From JBCBTD01 sp039818825 (GTDB lineage: Bacteria > Pseudomonadota > Alphaproteobacteria > Geminicoccales > Geminicoccaceae), in NCBI GenBank assembly GCA_039818825.1, contig JBCBTD010000022.1, positions 1-57,773 of the forward strand: a DNA stretch of 57,773 nt. The letters are read 5' to 3'. Under the pieces are notes generated by a model. That model ran no database searches, was not told where the DNA came from, and saw only the letters and a list, made by a program, of their open reading frames with translations. This document shows positions 24,384 to 35,423 of this stretch, piece by piece. The position numbers were made by a program, and so were the translations under genes. Numbering within the stretch: the first letter of the stretch is position 1; the number at the start of each line of letters is the position of its first letter.

Positions 24384-25669
24384 CAACCGACCGTGAAGCA
24401 CTCCACCCCCGGATAGCGCGCCGCGCCGCCGAGTTGCTCCTCGATGCGCAGGAGCTGGTTGTACTTGGCGAGGCGGTCCGAACGCGACAGCGAGCCGGTC
24501 TTGATCTGACCGCAGTTGGTCGCGACGGCGAGGTCGGCGATGGTCGCGTCCTCGGTCTCGCCGGAGCGGTGCGACATGATGCAGGAGAAGCGAGCACGTT
24601 GCGCCAATTCCACGGCCGCCAAGGTCTCGGTGAGTGAGCCGATCTGGTTGACCTTCACCAGGAGTGAATTGCCGACGTTCTTCTCGATGCCTTCTTTGAC
24701 GATCGCCGGGTTGGTGACGAACAGGTCGTCACCGACGAGCTGCACGGTCTTGCCAAGGCTGGCAGTCAGATGCGCCCAGCCCTCCCAGTCGTCCTCGCCC
24801 AGACCGTCCTCGATCGAGCGGATCGGGTAGCGCTTGCACAAGTCCTCGTAGTAGGTGGTCATCCCGGCAGCATCCAGGGTCTTGCCCTCTCCTTTCAGCT
24901 CGTAACGACCGCCCTTGCCGAACTCGCTCGATGCGGCGTCCAGCGCGAACACCACGTCGTCACCGAGCTTGAAGCCCGCCGCCTCCACGGCGCGGGCGAG
25001 GAAGCCGAGCGCGTCGTCGGTGCTGGCAAGGTCGGGAGCGAAGCCGCCCTCGTCGCCGACATTGGTGTTGTGACCGGCGTCCTTCAGCTTGGCCTTCAGG
25101 GCATGAAAGCACTCGGCGCCCATCCGCAACGCCTCGGCGAAGCTGGGCGCGCCGATCGGCATGATCATGAATTCTTGGACGTCGATCGGATTGTCGGCAT
25201 GGGCGCCACCGTTGATGACGTTCATCATCGGCACCGGCAGAACGCGCGCATGGACACCGCCGACATAGCGATAAAGCGGCACGTCGAGTGCGTTGGCAGA
25301 CGCCTTGGCGATCGCCAAGCTGGCGCCAAGGATGGCGTTGGCGCCTAGTCGGCTCTTGGTGTCGGTGCCGTCGAGCTCGAGCATCGCCTCGTCGAGCGCT
25401 GTCTGCTCGATGGCGTCACGACCGAGCAACAGATCGGTGATTTCGCCGTTGACCGCATCAACGGCTTTAGCGACGCCCTTGCCGCCGTAGCGACCCTTGT
25501 CGCCGTCGCGCAGCTCCAGCGCCTCACGCGCGCCGGTCGAGGCGCCGGACGGCACGGCAGCGCGTCCCATCGAACCGTCGGCGAGGACGACCTCGACCTC
25601 GACGGTTGGGTTGCCGCGGCTGTCGAGGATCTCGCGACCGTGGATTTCGACGATGTCGGTGGTGCTCAT
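24383..25669 (-). CDS. eno: Enolase
   Basis: 428 aa from ATG 25669, chosen because GAGGGGGA lies just upstream and the enolase N-terminus (IVEIHGREILDSRGNPTVEVEV) follows. Converts 2-phosphoglycerate to phosphoenolpyruvate. Visible are the SGASTGAREALELRD loop, the metal ligand segment FALDAASSEF, SIEDGLGEDDWEGW, GDDLFVTN, VNQIGSL, and SHRSGETED. Complete and normal. Sits 10 nt upstream of kdsA's stop side and overlaps ftsB. Confidence 0.98.
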   Translation of the reverse strand: MSTTDIVEIHGREILDSRGNPTVEVEVVLADGSMGRAAVPSGASTGAREALELRDGDKGRYGGKGVAKAVDAVNGEITDLLLGRDAIEQTALDEAMLELDGTDTKSRLGANAILGASLAIAKASANALDVPLYRYVGGVHARVLPVPMMNVINGGAHADNPIDVQEFMIMPIGAPSFAEALRMGAECFHALKAKLKDAGHNTNVGDEGGFAPDLASTDDALGFLARAVEAAGFKLGDDVVFALDAASSEFGKGGRYELKGEGKTLDAAGMTTYYEDLCKRYPIRSIEDGLGEDDWEGWAHLTASLGKTVQLVGDDLFVTNPAIVKEGIEKNVGNSLLVKVNQIGSLTETLAAVELAQRARFSCIMSHRSGETEDATIADLAVATNCGQIKTGSLSRSDRLAKYNQLLRIEEQLGGAARYPGVECFTVG

Positions 25670-25679
25670 GGGGTCCCCC

Positions 25680-26525
25680 TCATCCGCCGGCACGACCCCG
25701 GCGCTTGGCGATGGCATCGAACGCCAGAAGCTCCTGCATCAGGGATTCCAGTTCGGCAAGGGGGACCATGTTCGGGCCGTCGCTGAGCGCCCGGTCAGGA
25801 TCCTCGTGGGTCTCGACGAAGACGCCGGCGACGCCTACCGCCACGGCCGCCCGCGCGAGAACCGGGACGAATTGGCGTTGCCCGCCGGAGCGCTCGCCCT
25901 GGCCACCCGGCTGCTGCACCGAATGGGTGGCATCGAAGATCACCGGCCAACCGGTTGCGGCCATGGTCGGCAGCCCGCGCACGTCGGTCACCAGCGTGTT
26001 GTAGCCAAAGCTGGTGCCACGTTCGGTCAACAGTAGCCGTTCACAACCGAAACCGCTGATCTTCGCAGCGACGTGGGTCATGTCCCAGGGCGCTAGAAAC
26101 TGGCCCTTCTTGACGTTGACCACCTTGCCCGTCGCCGCGGCGGCAGCCAGCAGATCGGTCTGCCGACAGAGGAACGCCGGGATTTGCAGCACATCGACGA
26201 TGTCCGCCACAGGCGCGCATTGCGACGCCTCGTGAACGTCGGTCAGCACCGGCAAACCGGTCGTCGATCGGACCTCGGCCAATACGGCCAAGCCTTCGTC
26301 CATGCCGAGGCCGCGAAAACTAGCGGCGCTCGTTCGGTTGGCCTTGTCGAACGAACTCTTGAAGACGACGCCGATACCCAGCCGTTCGCCGATCTCGCGG
26401 AGAGCTTCGGCCGTCGCCAAAGCATGATCTCGACTCTCCAGGGCACAAGGCCCGGCGATCAATGCCAATGGGCCGTCATTGGCGAAGCGGACGGGGCCGA
26501 CGTCGACCGGGCGGGCGGTCACCAT
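25680..26525 (-). CDS. kdsA: 3-deoxy-8-phosphooctulonate (KDO-8-P) synthase
   Basis: 281 aa from ATG 26525, 2 nt after the pyrG stop. The frame runs further upstream inside pyrG antisense and is not used. Condenses arabinose-5-phosphate with phosphoenolpyruvate for the KDO of lipopolysaccharide, so the cell has an LPS outer membrane. Marks are AGPCALESRDHAL, VFKSSFDKANRTS, LTDVHE, KKGQFLAPWDM, LTERGTSFGYNTLV, FDATHSVQQPGG and the C-terminal ETHEDPDRALSDGPN. Neighbouring eno supplies phosphoenolpyruvate. Confidence 0.97.
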   Translation of the reverse strand: MVTARPVDVGPVRFANDGPLALIAGPCALESRDHALATAEALREIGERLGIGVVFKSSFDKANRTSAASFRGLGMDEGLAVLAEVRSTTGLPVLTDVHEASQCAPVADIVDVLQIPAFLCRQTDLLAAAAATGKVVNVKKGQFLAPWDMTHVAAKISGFGCERLLLTERGTSFGYNTLVTDVRGLPTMAATGWPVIFDATHSVQQPGGQGERSGGQRQFVPVLARAAVAVGVAGVFVETHEDPDRALSDGPNMVPLAELESLMQELLAFDAIAKRRGRAGG

Positions 26526-26527
26526 GG

Positions 26528-28156
26528 TCAGACGAGCCGCGACTGGGCGAGTGCGGCGCCGATGAACGACTGGAACAACGGGTGCGGCTCGAACGGTCGG
26601 GATTTGAGCTCCGGGTGGAACTGCACGCCGACGAACCATGGATGGCTCGGCAGCTCGACGATCTCGGGCAAACGTCCGTCGGGCGACATGCCCGAAAAGC
26701 GCAAGCCGGCCTCCTCCAAGCGCGCCACGTAGTTGGCGTTCACCTCGAAGCGATGGCGGTGCCGTTCGGAAATGACGTCGCTGCCGTAGATACCCTGCGC
26801 CAGACTGCCCGGTTGCAGCTGCGCAGTGTAGGCGCCGAGCCGCATCGTTCCGCCGAGGTCGCCGTGCTCCGAGCGCCGCTCGACCTCACCGGCTCGTTCC
26901 CACTCCGTCATCAGGCCCACCACAGGATCGCTGCACGAGCCGAACTCGGTCGAACTCGCGCCCTGCAGTCCGGCGACGTTGCGCGCCGCTTCGACGACGG
27001 CGAGTTGCATGCCGAAGCAGATCCCGAAGTACGGCACCTGGTGCTGGCGCGCGAACGTGACCGCGGCGATTTTGCCCTCGGCCCCGCGTTCGCCGAACCC
27101 GCCCGGCACCAGAATGCCGTTCACGTCGCCGAGGCTGGCCGCAGCATCTTCGCGTTCGAACACCTCGGCATCGAGCCAGCGGGTGGTGACCCGCACCCGA
27201 TTGGCGATACCACCGTGGGCGAGCGCTTCGTCGAGCGATTTGTAGGCGTCGATCAGCTCGGTGTACTTGCCGACGACCGCCACCGTCACGTTGCCCTCGG
27301 GTGCACGAACGGCTTGGACGATCGGTGCCCAGCGGCTGAGGTCGGGCTCTGCTTCGTAGGGCAGACCGAATCGCCGGAGCACCGCGTTGTCGAGCCCGGC
27401 GATGTGGTAGTCGATCGGCACTTGGTAGATCGTGTCGACGTCGAGAGCCGGGATCACCGCGTCGACCGGCACCGAGCACTGCAAGGAGATCTTCCTCCGC
27501 GCCTCCTCGCTCAGCGGCTGCTCGGAGCGGCAGAGCAGAATGTCCGGCTGGATGCCGATGGCGCGCAGGTCGCGCACCGAGTGCTGGGTCGGCTTGGTCT
27601 TCATCTCGCCCGCGGAGCGGATGTAGGGCACCAGTGTGACGTGCAGGAAGGCGACGTGCTGCGGGCCGAGTTCGTAGCCGATCTGCCGGATGGCCTCCAA
27701 GAACGGCAGGCCCTCGATGTCGCCCACGGTGCCACCGATCTCGGCTAGCACGATGTCGACGTCGTCGGTGTCGACCATGATCCGCTGCTTGATCGTATCG
27801 GTTACGTGCGGAACCACCTGCACCGTACCGCCGAGATAGTCGCCGTGCCGTTCCTTCTGCAGCACCTCGGCATAAACTTGGCCGGCGCTGACGCTGTCGG
27901 TACGGCGTGCCGGCACGCCGGTGAAGCGCTCGTAGTGGCCGAGGTCCAGATCGGTTTCGGCACCGTCGTCCGTGACGAACACCTCGCCGTGCTGGAACGG
28001 CGACATGGTGCCGGGATCGACGTTCAAATAGGGATCGAACTTGCGCAACCGGACACGATAGCCGCGTTGCTGCAGCAGCGCGCCCAGTGCCGCCGACGCG
28101 AGCCCCTTCCCGAGAGAAGACACCACGCCGCCAGTGATGAAAACGAAACGCGCCAT
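26528..28156 (-). CDS. pyrG: CTP synthase
   Basis: 542 aa. N-terminal synthetase domain (FITGGVVSSLGKGLASAALGALL; KFDPYLNVDPGTMSPFQHGEVFVTDDG) and C-terminal class I glutamine amidotransferase domain with the nucleophile in FGICFGMQLAVVEAARN and the distal HPE of QFHPELKSRP. Aminates UTP to CTP using glutamine. Full length. It precedes kdsA by 2 nt and lies 92 nt downstream of secG, an arrangement common in alphaproteobacteria. Confidence 0.98.
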   Translation of the reverse strand: MARFVFITGGVVSSLGKGLASAALGALLQQRGYRVRLRKFDPYLNVDPGTMSPFQHGEVFVTDDGAETDLDLGHYERFTGVPARRTDSVSAGQVYAEVLQKERHGDYLGGTVQVVPHVTDTIKQRIMVDTDDVDIVLAEIGGTVGDIEGLPFLEAIRQIGYELGPQHVAFLHVTLVPYIRSAGEMKTKPTQHSVRDLRAIGIQPDILLCRSEQPLSEEARRKISLQCSVPVDAVIPALDVDTIYQVPIDYHIAGLDNAVLRRFGLPYEAEPDLSRWAPIVQAVRAPEGNVTVAVVGKYTELIDAYKSLDEALAHGGIANRVRVTTRWLDAEVFEREDAAASLGDVNGILVPGGFGERGAEGKIAAVTFARQHQVPYFGICFGMQLAVVEAARNVAGLQGASSTEFGSCSDPVVGLMTEWERAGEVERRSEHGDLGGTMRLGAYTAQLQPGSLAQGIYGSDVISERHRHRFEVNANYVARLEEAGLRFSGMSPDGRLPEIVELPSHPWFVGVQFHPELKSRPFEPHPLFQSFIGAALAQSRLV

Positions 28157-28248
28157 GGACCCTGCTTATCGGCAAAAAACCGAGTTCGTGCAAGGCCGGA
28201 GCGGCGGCGGTTCAACCAGAAACGCCACTTCGCAGAGATCGTCTCCGC

Positions 28249-28599
28249 TCAGTTGGCGATAGGTGCCTGCGGTACGGCGGGCTCCGCCGGTGCAGCCGGC
28301 TCGACCGGGGCCGCTTCGAGCGGCACGGCGTCCAGCACCGACCCGCCGCTTCGCTCCCAACCGGCGAGAATCGCCAACAACAAACTGGTCGAGATGAAGC
28401 ATGCCGCGAGGACCGCCGTCGTCCGAGTGAGGAAGTTCGCACCGCCACGGGCCGTGAACAGGCCGCCGAACCCGGAGCCGCCGCCACCGCCACCACCACC
28501 GAGGCCGCTCAAGGCTCCACCTTCGCTTCGCTGCATCAATATGACGCCCACCAGCGCGATGGCGATCAGCAGGTGAACGACGAGAAGGATCGTCTGCAT
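28249..28599 (-). CDS. secG: Preprotein translocase subunit SecG
   Basis: 116 aa. Two transmembrane helices (about 2-22 and 55-75) flanking a cytoplasmic loop with LMQRSEGGALSGLGGG followed by a run of eight or more glycines, and FLTRTTAVLAACFI in helix 2. The tail after 80 is Ala/Pro-rich, as in other alphaproteobacterial SecG. Accessory subunit of SecYEG protein export. Lies 36 nt downstream of tpiA. Confidence 0.94.
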   Translation of the reverse strand: MQTILLVVHLLIAIALVGVILMQRSEGGALSGLGGGGGGGGSGFGGLFTARGGANFLTRTTAVLAACFISTSLLLAILAGWERSGGSVLDAVPLEAAPVEPAAPAEPAVPQAPIAN

Positions 28600-28635
28600 G
28601 GTTCTTCCGGTGGGCGGGGGGTCGAGCCAGCGGCC

Positions 28636-29397
28636 TCAGGCGGCTCCGGCTCGACCTGCCGCGTAGATGGCAAGGAAATCGTCGGCGATCAAACTGGCGC
28701 CACCGACCAACGCGCCGTCGACATGGTCGACGGCAAGGATCTCGCGAGCGTTCGTCGCTTTCACCGAGCCGCCGTAGAGGATCGCAACATCCCCGCCATC
28801 GCCGAAGCGCGCCACCAGCCGTTCGCGCAGGAACCGGTGAGCGGCGGCAATCTCGTCGATGGTCGGCGTCCGGCCGGTGCCGATGGCCCACACGGGTTCG
28901 TAGGCGACGACGACCGTGGCTGCCGTCGCGCCATCGGGAACGCTGCCTTCGATCTGCCGACCAAGAACGTCGAGCGTCTTGCCGGCGACGTATTCGTCCT
29001 CGGTTTCGCCGATGCAGACGACGGTGAGCAGACCGGCCGCCAGCGCGGCTTCGGCCTTGGCACGCACGGTGGCATCGTCCTCGCCGTGGTACTGGCGGCG
29101 CTCAGAATGGCCGACGATGACGGCGGCGGCACCGGCCTCGACCAACATCGACGCCGCGAGATCGCCAGTGAACGCACCCTTTGGCTGCGCGTGGCAATCC
29201 TGCCCGCCCAGTCGGATCGACGAACCTGCGAGCCAGTCCACCGCCGGACGCAAAAGCGTCGCCGGGGGGAACACGCCGAGGCTGCCGTCTCCCGGGCCGC
29301 CGGCGCCTTCGACCAGAGCGGCACACAGCGCCTCGCCTTCGGCCATCGATCCGTTCATCTTCCAATTGCCGAATACGACCGGTCGCGGCAACGTCAT
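28636..29397 (-). CDS. tpiA: Triose-phosphate isomerase
   Basis: 253 aa from ATG 29397; the frame upstream is Arg-rich noise. Interconverts glyceraldehyde-3-phosphate and dihydroxyacetone phosphate. Typical blocks are FGNWKMNGS near the start (catalytic Lys), GHSERRQ (His), AYEPVWAIGTG (Glu), and LYGGSVKATNA. Complete. It heads the long minus-strand run secG-pyrG-kdsA-eno-ftsB and is divergent from ppiD across 150 nt. Confidence 0.98.
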   Translation of the reverse strand: MTLPRPVVFGNWKMNGSMAEGEALCAALVEGAGGPGDGSLGVFPPATLLRPAVDWLAGSSIRLGGQDCHAQPKGAFTGDLAASMLVEAGAAAVIVGHSERRQYHGEDDATVRAKAEAALAAGLLTVVCIGETEDEYVAGKTLDVLGRQIEGSVPDGATAATVVVAYEPVWAIGTGRTPTIDEIAAAHRFLRERLVARFGDGGDVAILYGGSVKATNAREILAVDHVDGALVGGASLIADDFLAIYAAGRAGAA

Positions 29398-29484
29398 GGC
29401 ACGTCTCCGTTTGCAACGCGGCGCGTGTAGCACGGGCCACGCCGGCGCCAAAGCCTTCCTGCGCGCTGCCGGGCGCTCGCGGCC

Positions 29485-29513
29485 GGTTGTTCCCGGAACC
29501 ACGCGCTCCTATG
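29485..29513 (+). promoter_or_regulatory. Candidate promoter of ppiD-trp operon
   Basis: TTGTTC (29485-29490), a 17 nt spacer, then TATGGT (29508-29513) lie in the 150 nt tpiA-ppiD gap. The -10 matches consensus at 4 of 6 positions, the -35 at 3 of 6. Start of transcription would be near 29520, 28 nt before the ATG at 29548. Weak prediction from spacing and motif only. Confidence 0.3.
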
Positions 29514-29547
29514 GTCCCGCTGCCACGTTGCGTCCCTCGGAGAAACC

Positions 29548-31416
29548 ATGCTCGCCGTCATTCGCCGCTTCGCCCGGAGCTGGGTGTTCAAGGGGTTGTT
29601 GCTCGTGCTGGTGTTGAGCTTCGCCGTGTGGGGCATCGGCGACGTGTTCACCGGCGGCTCGTCCGGCGTCGTCGCCAGAGCCGGTGAGGAAGCCGTCACG
29701 GCGTCCGAACTCGACGAGCGATTCCGACTGCGCCTGCAGCAGATCCAACAACAATCGGCGCAGCCGTTGACCCGTGCAGACGCTATTCGCTTCGGGCTGC
29801 TCGACGAGACACTACAGGGATTGATCGCCGCCCGGTTGCTGGAGGCCGAAGCGCGGAGCTTGGGGCTGACGACCGCCGATGCCACCGTCGGCCGCCTCAT
29901 CAGGAGCGACCCTAGTTTCGCGGTGAATGGCAGCTTCGATCGCGCGCGCTTCGACAACATCCTGCGCCAATCCGGGCTCGACGAAGAGCTCTACAGCGAG
30001 GATGTCCGGCGCGAGCAGACCCGTGCGGCATTGGTCGGTGCGATCCGCCCGGTGACTGGCCTTCCGACCGCGCTGACGGCGCCCCTCGCGGAGCGGTTGG
30101 CCGAACAACGCTCGGGGCAATTGCTGGTCGTGGCCGATCAGCGCTTCGTCGGCGACGTGGCGGAGCCCGACGATGACGCGCTGATCACGTTCCTGGAGGC
30201 GAACCCGGTGATGTTCCGCGCCCCGGAGCGCCGCGACGTGAGCGCGGTGTTGCTGGACGCCCGAACGCTCGCCGCCGAGATCGACGTCGACGAGGCGGAA
30301 CTTCAAGAACTCTACGACGCCGAGAGCGCGCGGTTCACGACACCGGAGCAGCGGACCGTCATGCAGCTTCGCGGTGACGACGAAACGGCCGTCCGCGAGG
30401 CCCACACGCTGCTCCAGGGCGGCATGGACGCCGACGATGTCGTCGGCCGCGTCGCTGGCGTCTCACTGTCACCGCTTGGCGACGTGGCGCGGGACGCGCT
30501 GCCGGAAGACTTCGGCAACGCGATCTTCGCCGCCGGGGGGCCCGGTAGCGTCACGGCGCCTGTGCAAAGCGCCTTCGGCTGGCACGTCTTCCTCGTCGAG
30601 GCCGTGATCCCGAGCCAGATCAGCCCCTTGGCAGACGTTCGCGACGACCTGGCCGCGCGGGTCGCGCTGGAGCGCGCCGCTGCCGAGCTCCCGGACCTCG
30701 CGACCGCCCTGGACGACGCCATCGGCGGCGGTAGCACGCTAGAGGACGCAGCTGCCGGGCTCGACCTGCCGCTGGTCACCCTCGTCGACCTCGACCGAGA
30801 CGGGCGCAGCGCCGACGGCGAAACCTACGCCGAACTCGACGCATTCCCTGGGATGCTCGCTGAGGCGTTCACAGCAAGCGAAGGCGAAGTCTCGCTTCTC
30901 GGCTACACCGATGATGGCGGTGCCTACGTCTTCCGGGTCGACGAAGTTCGGCCGGCCCACACTCAAACACTCGACGAGGCGCGCGGGCTGGTCGAGACGG
31001 CTTGGCGTGCCGAGGAGGCGCGGCGGCTGGCGATGGCCGCCGGCGAGAACGCACGCCTTGCCCTCGCCGGTGGCGAAGCCGCTATTGCCGTCGCCGAGCG
31101 GCTCCAGCTGGAGCTCCGGACGGTGGAGCCGCAAACCCGCACCGACGACGTCGCGGACGCCAGTGTTCGTGATGCGCTGTTCGTCACGGCGCCAGGCGGA
31201 GTCGCGGAGGAGCTGGTCCAGCTGAGCGACGGCGCCGGCGTGCTGGTCGTCGACGCCGCCATCTCCCAGGCCGACGAGGTCCACGAGGCCGCGCTGCGAG
31301 AGGCCGACGCCGGTCTGGCCCGCGATCTGCTCATCCAGTTCGAGCTCGCACTTCGCGAACGCCACCCGGTGACCATCGACCAGCGCGCGTTGACAACCTA
31401 CTTCCCCGCGCAATGA
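29548..31416 (+). CDS. ppiD: Periplasmic folding chaperone PpiD
   Basis: 622 aa. Inner-membrane anchored chaperone at the Sec exit. One transmembrane segment at about 13-34 (FKGLLLVLVLSFAVWGIGD), then a SurA_N-like region to about 190, a parvulin-type peptidyl-prolyl isomerase domain around 215-370 (with RAPERRDV and SAFGWHVFLVE), and a long helical C-terminal part. The parvulin domain is divergent, as in other PpiD proteins. Its stop overlaps the trpE start (ATGA). Confidence 0.93.
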   Translation: MLAVIRRFARSWVFKGLLLVLVLSFAVWGIGDVFTGGSSGVVARAGEEAVTASELDERFRLRLQQIQQQSAQPLTRADAIRFGLLDETLQGLIAARLLEAEARSLGLTTADATVGRLIRSDPSFAVNGSFDRARFDNILRQSGLDEELYSEDVRREQTRAALVGAIRPVTGLPTALTAPLAERLAEQRSGQLLVVADQRFVGDVAEPDDDALITFLEANPVMFRAPERRDVSAVLLDARTLAAEIDVDEAELQELYDAESARFTTPEQRTVMQLRGDDETAVREAHTLLQGGMDADDVVGRVAGVSLSPLGDVARDALPEDFGNAIFAAGGPGSVTAPVQSAFGWHVFLVEAVIPSQISPLADVRDDLAARVALERAAAELPDLATALDDAIGGGSTLEDAAAGLDLPLVTLVDLDRDGRSADGETYAELDAFPGMLAEAFTASEGEVSLLGYTDDGGAYVFRVDEVRPAHTQTLDEARGLVETAWRAEEARRLAMAAGENARLALAGGEAAIAVAERLQLELRTVEPQTRTDDVADASVRDALFVTAPGGVAEELVQLSDGAGVLVVDAAISQADEVHEAALREADAGLARDLLIQFELALRERHPVTIDQRALTTYFPAQ

Positions 31417-32945
31417 CCTCGGCCCGTGAACCGCAGCCGGCGGACGGCACGCCGTCGCCGGCGTTCGACGCCTTCGTGCCAACCTACGCGGCCGGCCAGC
31501 CGCAAGTGGTCGCGGCGCGGATCGTCGCCGACCTGGAGACACCGGTCTCGGCAATGATCAAGCTGGCCGAGGGTCGGCCCTACAGCTTCCTCCTGGAGTC
31601 AGTCTCAGGCGGCGCCGTCCGCGGCCGCTACTCGATGATCGGGATGAAGCCGGACTTGGTCTGGCGCAGCCACGGGGCGACGGTGGAGATCAACCGGCAT
31701 GCGCGAACGCGCCCGGACGCCTTCGAGGTCGATCCGACGCCGCCTCTAGCCAGCCTGCGGGCGCTCCTTGCCGAGAGCCGGATCGAACTCGGCAGCGACC
31801 TGCCGCCGATGGCCGCCGGTCTCTTCGGCTATCTCGGCTACGACATGGTTCGGCACATGGAGCGCCTGCCGGACGCCAACCCCGATCCGCTCGGTATCGC
31901 CGATGCCGTCATGGTGCGACCGACCGTCGTCGCCGTGTTCGACAACATCGAAGACCTGGTGACGATCGTCACGCCGGTCTGGCCGTCGTCCGATGTCTCG
32001 GCGGAACGGGCCTACGACCAGGCATGCGAGCGTCTGGCCGACGCTGTCGCCGATTTCGGCAGATCGATCCCGCGCGGCGCACCACCGCGTGCCCGGATTC
32101 GCCCCGACCCGGTCGCCAACATGAGCCAGGCTGACTTCGAGGCGATGGTCGAGGCGGCGAAGCGCTACATCCGTGCCGGCGATGCGTTCCAGATCGTCAC
32201 CGCCCAACGCTTCGAGCTGCCGTTCCGCCTGCCGCCGTTCAGTCTCTATCGCTCGCTGCGGCGACTGAACCCCTCCCCGTTCCTCTTCTTCCTCGACCTC
32301 GATGGCTTCAGTCTGGTCGGCTCCAGCCCGGAGATCCTGGTGCGGTTGCGCGATGGGGCGGTCACCTTGCGACCACTGGCCGGGACCCGGCCGCGGGGGC
32401 GGAACGCCGAGGCCGATGCCGCCCTGGCAGCGGAACTGTTGGCCGACCCGAAGGAGCGCGCCGAGCATATCATGTTGTTGGATCTCGGCCGCAACGACGT
32501 CGGCCGGGTCGCCGACGTCGGCACCGTCCGGGTCACCGAGAAGATGGTGATCGAGTACTACAGCCACGTGATGCACATCAGCTCGAACGTCGAGGGACGG
32601 CTTCGGCCCGGCCTGGATGCCGTCGACGCCCTGGTCGGCGGTTTTCCGGCCGGCACCGTTTCCGGAGCGCCCAAGGTCCGGGCGATGGAGATCATCGACG
32701 AGCTGGAACCGGTGCGGCGCAGCTTTTACGCCGGCGCGATCGGCTATTTCGGCGCCGACGGCAGCATGGACACCTGCATCGGCCTGCGCACTGGTCTGGT
32801 GAAGGACGGAACGCTCTACGTCCAGGCCGGTGGCGGCATCGTCGCCGACAGCGACCCCGGCCTCGAGTATCAGGAGAGTTGCAACAAGGCGCAGGCGCTG
32901 ATCCGTGCGGCAGCCCACGCCACGGGTTACGCCGGACGCGGCTGA
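31413..32945 (+). CDS. trpE: Anthranilate synthase component I
   Basis: 510 aa. Makes anthranilate from chorismate, using ammonia supplied by TrpG. The N-terminal part has the tryptophan-binding SFLLESVSGGAVRGRYSMIG. The catalytic C-terminal half shows SPEILVRLRDG, LRPLAGTRPRG, LDLGRNDVGRV, HVMHISSNVEG, FPAGTVSGAPKVRAMEII and YVQAGGGIVADSDP. It starts at an ATG overlapping the ppiD stop by 4 nt, so there is no room for a trp leader-peptide attenuator between them. Feedback control by tryptophan is expected from the SxxGR-type site. Confidence 0.97.
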   Translation: MTSAREPQPADGTPSPAFDAFVPTYAAGQPQVVAARIVADLETPVSAMIKLAEGRPYSFLLESVSGGAVRGRYSMIGMKPDLVWRSHGATVEINRHARTRPDAFEVDPTPPLASLRALLAESRIELGSDLPPMAAGLFGYLGYDMVRHMERLPDANPDPLGIADAVMVRPTVVAVFDNIEDLVTIVTPVWPSSDVSAERAYDQACERLADAVADFGRSIPRGAPPRARIRPDPVANMSQADFEAMVEAAKRYIRAGDAFQIVTAQRFELPFRLPPFSLYRSLRRLNPSPFLFFLDLDGFSLVGSSPEILVRLRDGAVTLRPLAGTRPRGRNAEADAALAAELLADPKERAEHIMLLDLGRNDVGRVADVGTVRVTEKMVIEYYSHVMHISSNVEGRLRPGLDAVDALVGGFPAGTVSGAPKVRAMEIIDELEPVRRSFYAGAIGYFGADGSMDTCIGLRTGLVKDGTLYVQAGGGIVADSDPGLEYQESCNKAQALIRAAAHATGYAGRG

Positions 32946-33017
32946 CGAAGCGACAGGGCGGCTCTTGACCACGGGTCACCCACCCGCTCAATTCGAGCAC
33001 CCTGGGAAAGACAGCCG

Positions 33018-33601
33018 ATGATCCTGCTGCTCGATAACTACGATAGTTTCACGTACAATCTCTATCACTTCCTCGGTGAGCTGGGCGCGGTCGTCGACGT
33101 CAGGCGCAACGACGCGGTCGATGTCGCCGAGGCGATGGAGATCGGTCGGGACGGCATCGTCATCAGCCCGGGTCCCTGCGATCCGGACCGTGCCGGGATC
33201 AGCCTGACACTGGTCGAAGCGTGTGCTCGAGCGGGACGCCCGTTGCTGGGTGTGTGCCTGGGCCACCAGGCCATCTTCCAGGCGTTCGGTGGCACGGTTG
33301 GCCGGGCGCCACAATTGATGCACGGCAAGACCAGCGCGATCAGTCACGACACGACGGGGCTGTTCGACGGGCTGCCCAATCCCTTCACCGCTACACGCTA
33401 TCACTCTTTGCACGGCCAGCCGGAGACGGTGCCGAACGTGCTTACCGTCACCGCGCGGAGCGACGACGGACAGATCATGGCCGTCGCCCATCATCAGCAG
33501 CCGGTCTTCGGCGTGCAGTTCCACCCGGAGAGCATCGAGACCAGCCACGGCCACGCGCTGTTGCAGAACTTCCTTCGCTTGGCGCGCGCCCGGCAGGCTG
33601 C

Positions 33602-33605
<4 letters not shown>
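33018..33605 (+). CDS. trpG: Anthranilate synthase glutamine amidotransferase component II
   Basis: 195 aa. Class I glutamine amidotransferase: nucleophile C80 in LLGVCLGHQAIFQAFGG, oxyanion SPGPCDPD, and the distal His/Glu in FGVQFHPESIET. Delivers ammonia to TrpE; in many proteobacteria the same subunit serves para-aminobenzoate synthase. A GGGAAAG-type ribosome site precedes the ATG. A 72 nt gap follows trpE; trpD begins inside the end of this gene. Confidence 0.97.
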
Positions 33606-34625
<1,020 letters not shown>

Positions 34626-34633
<8 letters not shown>

Positions 34634-35423
34634 CGTTCTCCACCGCATCCTCGACGACAAGCGTGAGCACGTCGCCCTTTGCCGCCGTCAGCGTCCCCTC
34701 GGCCGGTTGGAGAAGCTGATCGCCGCTGGCGGACCGGTTCGCTCGTTCCGAGGCGCGCTGGAGGCATCGATCGCGGACCGCGGGCTCAGTTTGATCGCCG
34801 AGATCAAGCGCGCGTCGCCAAGCCGCGGGCTGATTCGCGCCGACTTCGACCCCGCCCAGCTCGCCCGCGCCTATGCCATCGGTGGTGCCGACTGCCTCTC
34901 GGTGCTGACGGATGTCCCGTACTTCCAGGGCGCCGACGCCAATCTGTCGATAGCTCGAGAGGCCGCCGAACTACCAGTGCTGCGCAAGGACTTCATGATC
35001 GACCCCTACCAGGTCGTCGAAGCGCGGGCGCTCGGCGCCGACTGCATCCTGGTGATCATGGCGGCGGTCGACGACGACCTGGCGAGCGAACTGGTGGCGA
35101 CCGCTACCGATCTCGGCATGGACGCGCTGGTCGAAGTCCACGACGATGCGGAGCTGGACCGCGCGATCGCTTTGCCGGCCAGCCTGCTCGGCATCAACAA
35201 CCGCAACCTCAAGTCGCTGACCGTCGACCTCGCGGTGACGGAGCGGCTCGCACCACGGGTGCCGCCATCTTGGCGCATCGTCGCCGAAAGCGGGCTCTAT
35301 GGGCACGCCGACCTCCAGCGGATGACGGCCGTCGGCGCGAGGGCGTTCCTGGTCGGCGAGAGCCTGATGCGCCAGGACGACGTCGCCGCGGCGACCCGCG
35401 ACTTGCTGGCCGGTCCTGCATGA
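34626..35423 (+). CDS. trpC: Indole-3-glycerol-phosphate synthase
   Basis: 265 aa from GTG 34626, which overlaps the trpD stop by 8 nt. Closes the indole ring from CdRP. A monofunctional TrpC without a fused TrpF. Marks are LIAEIKRASPSRGLIR (catalytic Lys), DFMIDPYQVVEARALGAD, GINNRNLKSL, VAESGLYGHAD and FLVGESLMR. Followed by moaC with ATGA overlap, so tryptophan and molybdopterin genes share one message. Confidence 0.97.
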